A stretch of 40,442 nt of DNA. It comes from an uncultured Bacilli bacterium (GTDB lineage: Bacteria > Bacillota_I > Bacilli_A > RF39 > UBA660). Of this stretch, positions 31,671 to 40,284 are shown in pieces. The notes under the pieces are model-generated. The model searched no databases and had not been told where the DNA came from. It saw nothing but the letters and a program-made list of their open reading frames with translations. The DNA lies in contig CANQOR010000013.1 in NCBI GenBank assembly GCA_947625535.1, forward strand, positions 1 through 40,442, read 5' to 3'. Each line of letters starts with the position of its first letter. Within the stretch, counting starts at the first letter, position 1. The translations under genes and the position numbers were made by a program.

Positions 31671-33350
31671 ATGAAAAAGATTAAATATTTAAGTTATGGA
31701 ATACTTTTATTCTTTGTTGGTATATTAGTTAGTAATGCTGCTTCATTAAAAGTAAGTGCTAATAAATCTACTGTTGTAGTTGGAAGTACAGTTACAATAA
31801 CAGTTAATGCTTCAGGAGCTGCTGGTTGGGAATACTGTTTAAATTATAATTCATCTATTTTTCAATTAACATCAACTACTTCTGATTCAGGAGGTAAATG
31901 TGTATTAACAGGATCTACTTTAGGTGGTTTTAGTAAAGTAACATTTACTTTAAAAGCTATTAAGAGTGGTAGTGCTACTATCTCACTAGATAAAGCATTT
32001 ATGTATAACGATAATGGTGATTCAATTAGTTTTAGTAAAAATACAGTAAAATTAACGACGAAGACACAAGCTGAAATAGAAGCTAGTTATAGTACAGATG
32101 CTGATTTAAAAAGTTTAGGAGTAGAAGGCTATGATTTAAGTCCATCTTTTGATAAAAATACAACTTCTTATAAATTAGAAGTTGGTAATGAAGTAGATAA
32201 AATTGTTATTAATGCTAGTAAATCTGATAGTAGTGCTTCAATGTCTGGGACAGGAGAAAAGAATCTTACAGAAGGAATTAATGTTTTTAAAGTAGTAGTA
32301 ACGGCTGAAAAAGGCAATAAGAAGACTTATACAATAGAAGTTACACGTAAAGAATTAAATCCTATTAATGTAGAAGTTAATAATCAAGAAATGTCTGTAG
32401 TTAGAAAGATAGATGCTTTAGAAGTACCTGCTTATTATTCTTCAACTGAAATTGAATATCAAAATGAAACTATACCAGCTTTAAAAAGTGATATAACAGG
32501 TTTTGTTTTAGTAGGATTAAAAGATGAAGAGGGTAATATTAATTTATATGTTTTTGATAATGTAACTAATGTTTTTAAAGAATATAAACAAGTAGGAATG
32601 GATGGTTTTACTTTTGTATCTTTAGAACCAAGTGAATTAATTAAAGGATATGAAAGTACTAAGAATATAGAAATAGAAGATTTAACTATTAATGCTTATT
32701 ATAATAGTGATAATGAAATGGTTTTAGTATATGGAATGAATGCTAAGACAGGAGAGACTTCTTGGTATAAGTACGATGAAAAGGAAGGAACTTTTCAAAG
32801 ATATATTGCTAATAAAGTAGTTAATGTAGAAGATAAAAATGATTTATATTTTATTTTAGCAATTGTCTTTGCTTGTGGTTTGGGTTTAGCTATTATTATC
32901 TTAATTGTTATTATGAGAATTAATTCTGATATAAGAAAGAAAAATAATAAGTTAATTAGTATTTTACAAAGTAAGCAGGAAGAAGAATTAAGAAATAAAG
33001 CTAAGTTACTTGAAGAAGAAAAAGAAAAAGAAGATAAAGTAAAAGAAAAGAAAACTAAGAAGAAAAAAGAAGAAGTAAAAGAAGAACAAGTAACTGAAGA
33101 AGTAGAAGAGGAAGAAACTAGTGAAGTAACTGCGGAAGATAGTGAAGAAACTAGTGAAGTAACGGAGGAAGAAAAACAGCCAGAGGAACTTTCACAAAGA
33201 GAGCTAAGAAGAATAGAAAAACAAAAAGAAAAAGAACTGGCTGAAATACAAGAAAGTAATAAGAAAGTAGATATTTTAGATGGTAAAACAGAAGAAATAG
33301 TTATAGAGAAAGCAAGTCGTAGTAATAGAAGTAAAAAAAGAAAAAAGTAA
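31671..33350 (+). CDS. Membrane-anchored protein with cohesin-like ectodomain and cytoplasmic coiled-coil tail
   Basis: 559 aa. Signal peptide to about 24. Residues 25-130 form a beta-rich module resembling a cohesin/CBM-fold domain: SLKVSANKSTVVVGSTVTIT, AAGWEYCLNYNSSIFQL, then VTFTLKAIKSGSATISL. It is about 105 aa, shorter than usual for cohesins (about 140), and has a Cys pair (56, 77). A cadherin-like domain (about 143-226) like that of the upstream gene follows, then a region with paired GFVLVGLKDEEG...NLYVFDN and YNSDNEMVLVYGMN blocks (about 235-385), a helix (392-415) and a highly charged Lys/Glu tail of about 145 residues inside the cell. The tail ends in a basic KKRKK. It is probably the receptor for the dockerin protein. 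AAGGAG precedes the ATG. Confidence 0.75.
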   Translation: MKKIKYLSYGILLFFVGILVSNAASLKVSANKSTVVVGSTVTITVNASGAAGWEYCLNYNSSIFQLTSTTSDSGGKCVLTGSTLGGFSKVTFTLKAIKSGSATISLDKAFMYNDNGDSISFSKNTVKLTTKTQAEIEASYSTDADLKSLGVEGYDLSPSFDKNTTSYKLEVGNEVDKIVINASKSDSSASMSGTGEKNLTEGINVFKVVVTAEKGNKKTYTIEVTRKELNPINVEVNNQEMSVVRKIDALEVPAYYSSTEIEYQNETIPALKSDITGFVLVGLKDEEGNINLYVFDNVTNVFKEYKQVGMDGFTFVSLEPSELIKGYESTKNIEIEDLTINAYYNSDNEMVLVYGMNAKTGETSWYKYDEKEGTFQRYIANKVVNVEDKNDLYFILAIVFACGLGLAIIILIVIMRINSDIRKKNNKLISILQSKQEEELRNKAKLLEEEKEKEDKVKEKKTKKKKEEVKEEQVTEEVEEEETSEVTAEDSEETSEVTEEEKQPEELSQRELRRIEKQKEKELAEIQESNKKVDILDGKTEEIVIEKASRSNRSKKRKK

Positions 33351-33363
33351 TTTTTTCTTTTTT
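33335..33363 (+). terminator. A/T-only hairpin at the end of the cohesin-like gene
   Basis: AAAAAGAAAAAA/TTTTTTCTTTTT with loop GTAA, overlapping the Lys-rich codons of the gene end. The stem has a single G-C pair, so it is weak; it may be fortuitous from Lys codons, or a leaky stop ahead of the TagO promoter. Confidence 0.4.
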
Positions 33364-33387
33364 GTTTATGTTTTTTAATAAAAGTCG

Positions 33388-33393
33388 TATAAT
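33388..33393 (+). promoter_or_regulatory. TATAAT box before the TagO/WecA gene
   Basis: Perfect TATAAT, 18 nt before the ATG; no clear -35. The leader would be about 12 nt. Confidence 0.45.
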
Positions 33394-33411
33394 GTTAATT
33401 AGGTGGTTTTA

Positions 33412-34482
33412 ATGAATTTTGAGGTTAATGGTCATAATATATTTTATATTGTTTTAGTAACCTTTTTAACAAGTGTTGTTTTAGTACCTTTTATCAAGAA
33501 AGCAGCAGAACATGCTAATGCAATGGATATTCCTAATGAAAGAAGTGCTCATACTGTACCAACACCAAGGATGGGTGGTTTAGCTATTTTTGGAGCATTC
33601 TTATTAGGTTATATGTTATTTGCTCGAACTTCTATTCAAATGGTATCTATTTTAATAGGTGGTATTATTATAGTTTTAACAGGATTATTTGATGATATAA
33701 AACCAATGACAGCTAGAGTTAAATTTATGATGCAAATAATTGCTGCTTGTGTAGTAGTCTTTTATGGAAATATAGTTTTAAATCATATAGATATGTTGGG
33801 TATTAATATAGATTTTCCAATACCAATTAACTATTTAGTAACTATTTTATTTATTGTTAGTATTACAAATGCTATAAATTTAATAGATGGATTAGATGGA
33901 TTATCTTCAGGAGTATCATCTATCTATTTTGCAACAATAGCTATAATAGCTTTTATCTTAAATAAAAAACAGGGATTAGATACAATATTATCTTTAATTA
34001 TGTTAGGATCTACTTTAGGTTTCTTAGTACATAATTTTCATCCAGCTAAAATATTTATGGGTGATACAGGTAGTTTATTCTTAGGTTTTATAATAAGCGT
34101 AATAGCTTTATTAGGATTTAAAGCAACTACTTTAACATCTTTAATTATTCCTATATTAATATTAGCTATTCCTATTTTTGATACTGCTTTAGCTATCTTT
34201 AGAAGATTACTTAAAGGAGAAAAAATTAGTGCTCCTGATAAAGAACATTTTCACCATCAATTATTAAAGATGAAGTTTGGGGTTAGAGGAACAGTTTTAA
34301 TTATTTATGCTATTAATATTGTTTTTGCAGCAGTTAGTATATTCTTTGTACTAGGAGATAGTAAGGTAGCAATGATTTTATATGTTGCTTTAATGTTACT
34401 ATTATTATTCTTAGTAATTAAAACAGATATATTATTTAATCATCATAAAGATGATAAAAAGGAAAAGAAGAAACAATCTTAG
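33412..34482 (+). CDS. tagO: Undecaprenyl-phosphate GlcNAc/sugar-1-phosphate transferase (TagO/WecA/MraY family)
   Basis: 356 aa, about ten helices. It transfers a sugar-1-phosphate from UDP-sugar to undecaprenyl phosphate, starting wall teichoic acid or capsule-type polymer. Motifs: PTPRMGGLAIF near 50, LTGLFDDIKP near 90 (metal-binding Asp-Asp), NAINLIDGLDGLSSG near 150 (catalytic Asp region), FMGDTGSLFLGF near 218 and EHFHHQLLKM near 277 (His motif of the TagO/WecA branch, lacking in MraY). Gene name is by family; TagO, WecA or a capsule-starter type cannot be told apart. AGGTGG lies 5 nt before the ATG. It is 15 nt before the HAD-GtrA gene, one operon. Confidence 0.93.
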   Translation: MNFEVNGHNIFYIVLVTFLTSVVLVPFIKKAAEHANAMDIPNERSAHTVPTPRMGGLAIFGAFLLGYMLFARTSIQMVSILIGGIIIVLTGLFDDIKPMTARVKFMMQIIAACVVVFYGNIVLNHIDMLGINIDFPIPINYLVTILFIVSITNAINLIDGLDGLSSGVSSIYFATIAIIAFILNKKQGLDTILSLIMLGSTLGFLVHNFHPAKIFMGDTGSLFLGFIISVIALLGFKATTLTSLIIPILILAIPIFDTALAIFRRLLKGEKISAPDKEHFHHQLLKMKFGVRGTVLIIYAINIVFAAVSIFFVLGDSKVAMILYVALMLLLLFLVIKTDILFNHHKDDKKEKKKQS

Positions 34483-34497
34483 AGAGCAGGATTAAGT

Positions 34498-35523
34498 ATG
34501 AAGTTTAATTTATATGATTTTGATGGGACAATCTATGATGGAGATTCAGGAGTAGATATAATTTTATTTGCAATAAAAAAGAAACCTAAAGTTATTTTTA
34601 CTTTATTAAGTTCTTTAGGAATTGTTATTCTTTATTTACTTAAGTTACGTACTAAAGAAGAAATGAAAAATAAATTATTTTCTTTCTTAAAGTACTTTCC
34701 AGAAACAGATGAATTTGTTAAAGAATTTTGGGATACTCATGAAAATAAATTAAAAGATTTTTGGGTGAATGAAAAGAGTCATAAAAATGATGTTATTATT
34801 TCAGCTTCAGGTTATTTTTGGTTAAAACCAATAGCAGATAAATATAAAGTAAAAGATTTAATTGCTACAGAAATAGATCCTTTAACTGGTAAAATAATTG
34901 GTAATAATTGTCATGGTAAAGAAAAAGTTAAAGTATTTTATCAAAAATATCCAAAAGCAACAATTAATAAAATGTATACTGATTCAATAAATGATTTGCC
35001 TTTAATAGAAGAAGCTAAAGAAGGTATTTTAGTTAAAAAGAATAAATTATATAATTATTATGAATATAAACCTAATTTTATAGTTCGTTTTTGGCGATGG
35101 GGTTGGGGAATATATCATAAAAATGAAGAGTTATGGAATTATTTAATTGTTGGTGGTTTAACGACAGTTGTTAGTGTTGGAGTTAAATGGTTGTTATTAT
35201 TTACAATATTTGATGCTTCTGATGGAAAACAATTACAATTAGCAATTATAATATCATGGCTTGCAGCAGTTTTATTTGCTTATGTATGTAATAGAATTTA
35301 TGTCTTTAAAAGTAAAAATAAAGAAATATTTAAAGAAATGTGTCAATTCTTTGGAGCTCGTATATTAACTTTATTGATGGAAATGTTTATTATGTGGTTT
35401 TTTGTTACTTTATTAAAATTAAATACAGATATGTGGATTGTTATATGGACAATTGTAACGCAAATATTAATTATGATTTTTAATTATATCTTTAGTAAAT
35501 TGTTTGTTTTTAAGAAAAAGTAA
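34498..35523 (+). CDS. HAD-family phosphatase fused to a GtrA-like membrane domain
   Basis: 341 aa. The N-terminal part (about 1-190) is a HAD hydrolase of the SerB/HAD-IB type: DFDGTIYDGD at 7-16 (nucleophile Asp7, Asp9), ISASG near 100 (motif II), HGKEKVKVF near 140 (Lys of motif III) and YTDSINDLPLI near 160 (motif IV). The C-terminal part (about 212-340) is a GtrA/DPMS-type four-helix domain (LWNYLIVGGLTTVVSVGVKW, FAYVCNRIYVFKSK, IFNYIFSKLFVF), proteins that help flip or use undecaprenyl-linked sugars. The fusion, placed next to a polyprenyl-phosphate sugar transferase, suggests one protein that handles a lipid-linked sugar or its phosphate. RBS weak (GCAGGA, 8 nt). Confidence 0.88.
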   Translation: MKFNLYDFDGTIYDGDSGVDIILFAIKKKPKVIFTLLSSLGIVILYLLKLRTKEEMKNKLFSFLKYFPETDEFVKEFWDTHENKLKDFWVNEKSHKNDVIISASGYFWLKPIADKYKVKDLIATEIDPLTGKIIGNNCHGKEKVKVFYQKYPKATINKMYTDSINDLPLIEEAKEGILVKKNKLYNYYEYKPNFIVRFWRWGWGIYHKNEELWNYLIVGGLTTVVSVGVKWLLLFTIFDASDGKQLQLAIIISWLAAVLFAYVCNRIYVFKSKNKEIFKEMCQFFGARILTLLMEMFIMWFFVTLLKLNTDMWIVIWTIVTQILIMIFNYIFSKLFVFKKK

Positions 35524-35530
35524 TAAATAC

Positions 35531-35559
35531 TTGCTATTTTAAAGATTATTTGTTATATT
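35531..35559 (+). promoter_or_regulatory. Promoter of rpsO
   Basis: TTGCTA, 17-nt spacer, TATATT with extended TG. Transcript start about 35566. Confidence 0.65.
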
Positions 35560-35565
35560 ATCTAA

Positions 35566-35629
35566 GTAAGTTTATTCTTGGTTTGGAAGTCTCCGTATCC
35601 TTACTATGATTAAACGGTTGTATGAAAAA
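35566..35629 (+). promoter_or_regulatory. Structured rpsO leader, possible S15 autoregulatory site
   Basis: A 76-nt leader with AGTAAG at its 5' end pairing with CTTACT 33 nt later, an inner GGA/TCC mini-stem, and CCGT-ACGG able to pair across the outer stem (alternate or pseudoknot form). S15 binds its own leader in several bacterial groups with varied structures; whether this one does is inference. Confidence 0.4.
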
Positions 35630-35641
35630 GGAGGAATTATA

Positions 35642-35911
35642 ATGGCAATTTCAAAAGAAAGAAAAGCTGAATTAGTTAAACAATTTGGTAAGAATGAAAA
35701 AGATAGTGGAGCTACTGAAGTTCAAATTGCTATTCTTACTGAAGAAATTAATAATTTAACTGAACATTTGAAGACTCATATTCATGATTATCATTCAAAA
35801 AGAGGACTTCAAATGATGGTTGGTAAAAGACGTAGTTTACTAGATTATTTAAAAGAAAATGATGTAGTAAGTTATAGAAAAACTATTGAAGCCCTTGGCT
35901 TAAGAAAATAG
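35642..35911 (+). CDS. rpsO: Small ribosomal subunit protein uS15
   Basis: 89 aa, the exact family length. S15 binds 16S rRNA helices 20-22 and starts platform assembly. Sequence signs: [78 protein letters not shown]. The ATG follows AAAGGAGG at 7 nt; in-frame codons further upstream (from 35606) belong to the leader. The order rpsO-pnp is conserved in many bacteria. A terminator between the two would make pnp partly dependent on read-through. Confidence 0.97.
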   Translation: MAISKERKAELVKQFGKNEKDSGATEVQIAILTEEINNLTEHLKTHIHDYHSKRGLQMMVGKRRSLLDYLKENDVVSYRKTIEALGLRK

Positions 35912-35920
35912 TAAAAAGTA

Positions 35921-35947
35921 GGCACTTATTTTTAAGTGTCTTTTTTT
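35921..35947 (+). terminator. Terminator/attenuator between rpsO and pnp
   Basis: 8-bp hairpin GGCACTTA/TAAGTGTC (one G-U) with a 4-nt loop and seven T's. It ends 19 nt before pnp, and no other promoter is visible for pnp, so it is likely leaky. Confidence 0.8.
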
Positions 35948-35966
35948 AGGAAATGAGGTATAAAAA

Positions 35967-38180
35967 ATGAGTAAAAAAGTATTTGAATTAGATTTTTTAG
36001 GTAAGAAAATTACTATTGAAACAGGAGAGTTAGCTAAACAAGCAAATGGTTCTGTTTTAGTAAGATACGGAGATACTGTTATTTTAACAGCAGCAGTAAT
36101 GGGACATACACCTATTACACAAGACTTCTTTCCATTAACAGTTTTATATCAAGAAAAATTATATTCTGTAGGAAAGATTCCAGGTGGATTTATTAAAAGA
36201 GAAGGACGTCCAACTGATCAAGCAACTTTAACAGCTCGTTTAATTGATCGTCCTATTCGTCCAATGTTTGATGAAAACTTCCGTAATGAAGTTCAAGTTA
36301 TTAATACAGTTTTATCTGTAGATCAAGATAATTCACCAGAAATGGCAGCATTACTTGGTTCATCATTAGCTTTAACAATAAGTGATATTCCATTTGATGG
36401 ACCTGTTGCTGGAGTTATTGTTGGTAAAATAGGAAAAGAATATATTATAAATCCAACTGTTGAACAATCAGAACAATCTACTATTCATTTAACTGTAGCT
36501 GGTACTAAAGAAGCTATATGTATGGTAGAAGCTGGTTCTAAAGAAGTTTCTGAAAAAGAAATGTTAGAAGCTTTAATGTTTGGACATAAGTATATTAAAG
36601 AATTATGTGAATTCCAAGAAAAAATTAGAGATGAAATTGGTAAGGAAAAAGTTGAAGTTGAACTTGCTAAGATTGATGAAAAACTTGAAAAAGAAGTTAA
36701 AGAATTTGCAACAGAGAGAATGTATGAAGCTTTATCTTCTGATAAACCAAAATTAGAAAAATATGCTGAAATAGATGCTGTTAAAGAAGCAACATTAGAA
36801 AATTTTGCTGAAATATATGGTGAAGCTGAAAATATTGATGATATTTTAGCTCAAGTTAAAAAAGTTGTTGATAGTATAGAAGGTTTAGTAGTTCGTCGTA
36901 TTGTTAATAAAGATAAAAAGAGAATTGATGGTCGTGGTATGAAAGAAATTCGTCCATTATCAGCAATGATTGATTTATTACCAAGAACACATGGCTCAGC
37001 AGTCTTTACAAGAGGTGAAACACAAGCTTTAGCAACAACTACATTAGGTTCTTTAGAAGAAAACCAAATTTTAGATGGTTTAGGATTAGAAGATTCAAAA
37101 AGATTTATGTTACATTATAATTTCCCACAATTTTCAGTTGGTGAAGTAGGTCGTTATGGTTCACCTGGACGTAGAGAAATAGGACATGGTGCTTTAGGTG
37201 AAAGAGCTTTATTACAAGTAATGCCAGATGAAAAAGAATTCCCATATACAGTTCGTGTAGTATCTGAAATACTTGAAAGTAATGGTTCTTCTTCACAAGC
37301 AACTATTTGTGCAGGTTGTTTAAGTTTAATGGCTGCTGGTGTACCTATTAAAGCTCCAGTTGCTGGTATTGCAATGGGTCTTATTACTTCAGAAGATGGT
37401 AAAAAATATACAGTATTAACTGATATTCAAGGTTTAGAAGACCATATGGGTGATATGGACTTTAAAGTAGCTGGTACTAGAAAAGGTATTACAGCATTAC
37501 AAATGGATATAAAAATTAAAGGTGTTACAGAAAAGATTTTAAAAGAAGCTTTAGCTCAAGCTAAAGAAGCACGTATGGAAATATTAGATTTAATGGAAAG
37601 TGTTATTCCAGAACCTCGTAAAGAATTATCTAAGTATGCACCTAAGATAGAAATATTACATATTAATCCTGATAAGATAAAAGATGTTATTGGTAAAGGT
37701 GGAGATATGATTACTAAGATTATCTTAGAAGCTTCTCATGTAACATCTGTAAATGATATAAATGCTGTTAAAGTAGATCTTCAAGATGATGGTACAGTTT
37801 TAATTTATCATCAAGATAAAGATATTATCGAAGCGACAAAAGAGATGATTATGAATGTCGCTCGTGAAGTAGAAGAAGGTAAAGTATATACTGGTAAAGT
37901 TGTTAAAGTTGAAGACTTTGGATGTTTTGTTGAATTATGGCCAGGTTGTGAAGGAATGTGCCATGTATCACAACTTGCTTGGGAAAGAGTAGAAAATCCT
38001 AAAGATATGTTTAAAGTAGGAGATGAAATTATTGTTAAAGCAGAAGGATACGATAATCGTAATCGTTTGAACTTATCTCGTAAAGCAGCTCTTCCAAAAC
38101 CAGTAAGAAAAGATGAAGATAAAAAAGATTCTAAGAAAGAATCTAAAAAAGAAGAAAAGGATAAAAAGAAAAGTAAATAA
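35967..38180 (+). CDS. pnp: Polyribonucleotide nucleotidyltransferase (PNPase)
   Basis: 737 aa. A phosphorolytic 3'-5' exoribonuclease of RNA turnover that uses phosphate and yields NDPs. Two RNase PH domains (about 10-225 and 310-545), with signs such as [40 protein letters not shown] and [17 protein letters not shown] near 396-412. The KH domain (about 555-610) has [12 protein letters not shown]; the S1 domain (about 622-692) has [16 protein letters not shown] Lys/Asp-rich tail of about 45 residues ends the protein. All domains are intact. TGAGGTA precedes the ATG at 7 nt. In rpsO-pnp units PNPase often limits its own mRNA; no special RNase III-like stem is obvious here beyond the terminator. 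Confidence 0.98.
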   Translation: MSKKVFELDFLGKKITIETGELAKQANGSVLVRYGDTVILTAAVMGHTPITQDFFPLTVLYQEKLYSVGKIPGGFIKREGRPTDQATLTARLIDRPIRPMFDENFRNEVQVINTVLSVDQDNSPEMAALLGSSLALTISDIPFDGPVAGVIVGKIGKEYIINPTVEQSEQSTIHLTVAGTKEAICMVEAGSKEVSEKEMLEALMFGHKYIKELCEFQEKIRDEIGKEKVEVELAKIDEKLEKEVKEFATERMYEALSSDKPKLEKYAEIDAVKEATLENFAEIYGEAENIDDILAQVKKVVDSIEGLVVRRIVNKDKKRIDGRGMKEIRPLSAMIDLLPRTHGSAVFTRGETQALATTTLGSLEENQILDGLGLEDSKRFMLHYNFPQFSVGEVGRYGSPGRREIGHGALGERALLQVMPDEKEFPYTVRVVSEILESNGSSSQATICAGCLSLMAAGVPIKAPVAGIAMGLITSEDGKKYTVLTDIQGLEDHMGDMDFKVAGTRKGITALQMDIKIKGVTEKILKEALAQAKEARMEILDLMESVIPEPRKELSKYAPKIEILHINPDKIKDVIGKGGDMITKIILEASHVTSVNDINAVKVDLQDDGTVLIYHQDKDIIEATKEMIMNVAREVEEGKVYTGKVVKVEDFGCFVELWPGCEGMCHVSQLAWERVENPKDMFKVGDEIIVKAEGYDNRNRLNLSRKAALPKPVRKDEDKKDSKKESKKEEKDKKKSK

Positions 38181-38210
38181 AAAGGAATTACCAAATCGGT
38201 AATTCCTTTT
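38180..38210. terminator. Bidirectional terminator between pnp and the convergent gene
   Basis: Perfect 13-bp hairpin AAAAGGAATTACC/GGTAATTCCTTTT with a 5-nt loop. The minus-strand gene ends inside its right arm. Confidence 0.9.
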
Positions 38211-40284
38211 ATATTGTATTGTTATCTTCGGTAACAACGACGTTTACATTATCTGTTTCAGTAGTAATATCTTTACTATTATAATAATCATTTACATCTG
38301 GACTATATAAACCAGAATCGGTTTGAAGTAAGATACCAATAGGTGTTTTCATAAATTCTGTTTGGAATTTTTGTTCAATAGCAGCTATTTCAGTAGTACT
38401 TAACTGACTAGCAGTATTAGTGTTAATATTAGCTACTTCACTAGTCCAATCTTCTTCAAATTTAAGACCTAGTTTTAAATATTCTTTTTTAAGTTCAATA
38501 GAGAATTCTAAGTTAATTTTAAGTCTTTCATCATTTAAATCTTTATTATATTTGAAACTACCACCAATATCGCCTTCATCAGCATCTTTGATAGTATATG
38601 TAAATTCGATGTTATTTTCATCCCATTTTGATACGTTTAAGATTAATAAGTCTTCGCCATTATATTTGACAGTTACATTAGTTCCTTCACTACCTTTTTG
38701 ACCAGTTATTTCTACTTTATTGTCAACTGTTTTACCAGTTTCTTCATCTTCATCTTTAGAGAATAAGTAAACTTCAAAGTTACCAACTTTATCGAAATAG
38801 TAGTGTAGTTCATCATCACTTTTAGCTTCTGTAAGGCTATAACCTATAATATCATTTGCTAATCCTTGAGTATAAACATTAATATATAAAACTCTTTCTT
38901 TAGTTTCATCATCATCATTAATTTTTTCACTGAATGATAAGATATTAGTAATACTTTCTTTATCAGAATTCATTAATTTAACTAAGATATCAATAAATTT
39001 ATCATCTTTTTTAAGTTCATCTTCAATATATTTAGCTGTTCTTGTTAGGTTATCATAATCTAAAGTATATTTATTATTCATAACTTTTAAGGTTTCACCA
39101 TTAAAAGTAATACTTGCTTCTTCTTTAGATAGTTTACTTGTATCTATACTATTAATTAATGTACTAGATATTTTATCAGTTAAGTAAGTTAATTCGTCAT
39201 CATTTAAATTTTGAGAGTAATCAAGTAATTGTTTAAATGATGTAAATAGTTCATCGCTACCTTCTAAATTAGCAGCACCTAAGTAAATTAAACCAATACG
39301 ACCTTCATTATCACGATATGTAGAGAATCTTTCATAAGCATTACCATTTTTAATATATTGGTAAGCACTATATTCAACATTTTGAGAATCTTTAACTGAG
39401 TAACCTAATTGGATATCTTTTTTATCAGGATCTATTCCAAAGTTAAGACCATATTTATATCCAGAAAAATCAGTTAAGCCTTGAATATTAGAATCTAAAC
39501 TTAATTCAATATCATAAATTGCTTTTTCATGAACAACGTTTTGAATAGAAGCATTTATTTTTTTGAATGTTCCTTCTATAGTTTCAGTATAAACGTTTTT
39601 AGGATCATCTAAGTAAGTTCTTTTTACATATGGATATACGACGAAGTATCCAACAGCACATAAACCAATTAAAATAACTAAAGAGATGGCAACTATTAAA
39701 CCTTTATTTTTCTTTTTAGGAAGTGGAGCAGCGTTAGCAACAAAACCAATGTTAGTTAAATCGTTGCTTGGTCCGATAGGTCCGCTTGGTCCAAATGTAG
39801 CATTTGGTGGAACATTTAGAGGTGTTGCTGGAGTTGCAGGTGCAGGAGTAGCAGGTGTTACAGGTGCAACTGGTGTTACAGGTGTAGCAGGAGTAGCAGG
39901 TGCTTCAGGATTTGGAGTTGCAACTGGAACTGGTTCAGGAGTTGTTACAGGTTCAGGAGGTGTAGCAGGTGCGACCGGAGTAGTAGGTGCTACAGGTTCT
40001 TTAGCTGGAGCAGGAGTTACAGGAGCAGGCGCTGGTGTTGGAGCAGAGGTTTCTGTAGGAGCAGCAGCCACTGGTGTAACTACTGGTGTAGGGGCTTCAG
40101 GAGCCACTGGTGTAACTGTTGGTTCAGGACTTGCAGTTACAGTATTTTCAATTACTTGCGGTTTAATAGTGTTAATATTTTCAATAATTTGTGGTTCACT
40201 AACTGGATTTGAAGTACTTTGTGGGTTAGGAACCGGCGTCGTATTATTAGGATTTTCTTTTAAGTTATCATTTTGATTATTCAC
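38209..40284 (-). CDS. Single-pass membrane protein with Pro/Thr/Ala-rich cytoplasmic region
   Basis: 691 aa, not recognised as a named family. Residues 15-185 are low complexity, mostly Pro, Ala, Thr and Val in (A/V)TP-type steps. They precede the only membrane helix (195-217, after PKKKNKG), so by positive-inside they should stay in the cytoplasm. The outside part (about 225-691) is acidic and beta-rich, with a helix-strand unit YTETIEGTFKKINASIQNVV near 234-253 and an ILSFSEKINDDDETKERVLY stretch near 450. The shape recalls membrane proteins with DUF6583-like ectodomains, but I cannot confirm. GTG start with AGAAGTGA upstream; TATAAT-like boxes lie beyond. It is convergent with pnp and shares a terminator. 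Confidence 0.8.
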   Translation of the reverse strand: MNNQNDNLKENPNNTTPVPNPQSTSNPVSEPQIIENINTIKPQVIENTVTASPEPTVTPVAPEAPTPVVTPVAAAPTETSAPTPAPAPVTPAPAKEPVAPTTPVAPATPPEPVTTPEPVPVATPNPEAPATPATPVTPVAPVTPATPAPATPATPLNVPPNATFGPSGPIGPSNDLTNIGFVANAAPLPKKKNKGLIVAISLVILIGLCAVGYFVVYPYVKRTYLDDPKNVYTETIEGTFKKINASIQNVVHEKAIYDIELSLDSNIQGLTDFSGYKYGLNFGIDPDKKDIQLGYSVKDSQNVEYSAYQYIKNGNAYERFSTYRDNEGRIGLIYLGAANLEGSDELFTSFKQLLDYSQNLNDDELTYLTDKISSTLINSIDTSKLSKEEASITFNGETLKVMNNKYTLDYDNLTRTAKYIEDELKKDDKFIDILVKLMNSDKESITNILSFSEKINDDDETKERVLYINVYTQGLANDIIGYSLTEAKSDDELHYYFDKVGNFEVYLFSKDEDEETGKTVDNKVEITGQKGSEGTNVTVKYNGEDLLILNVSKWDENNIEFTYTIKDADEGDIGGSFKYNKDLNDERLKINLEFSIELKKEYLKLGLKFEEDWTSEVANINTNTASQLSTTEIAAIEQKFQTEFMKTPIGILLQTDSGLYSPDVNDYYNSKDITTETDNVNVVVTEDNNTI

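Noticed and set aside
37811-38194. Minus-strand frame opposite the S1 domain of pnp
   Set aside because: It lies entirely antisense to a well-conserved domain and has no start signals.
39686-40276. Plus-strand Gly/Ala/Val-rich frame of 196 codons
   Set aside because: It is the antisense shadow of the Pro/Thr/Ala-rich codons of the minus-strand membrane protein.
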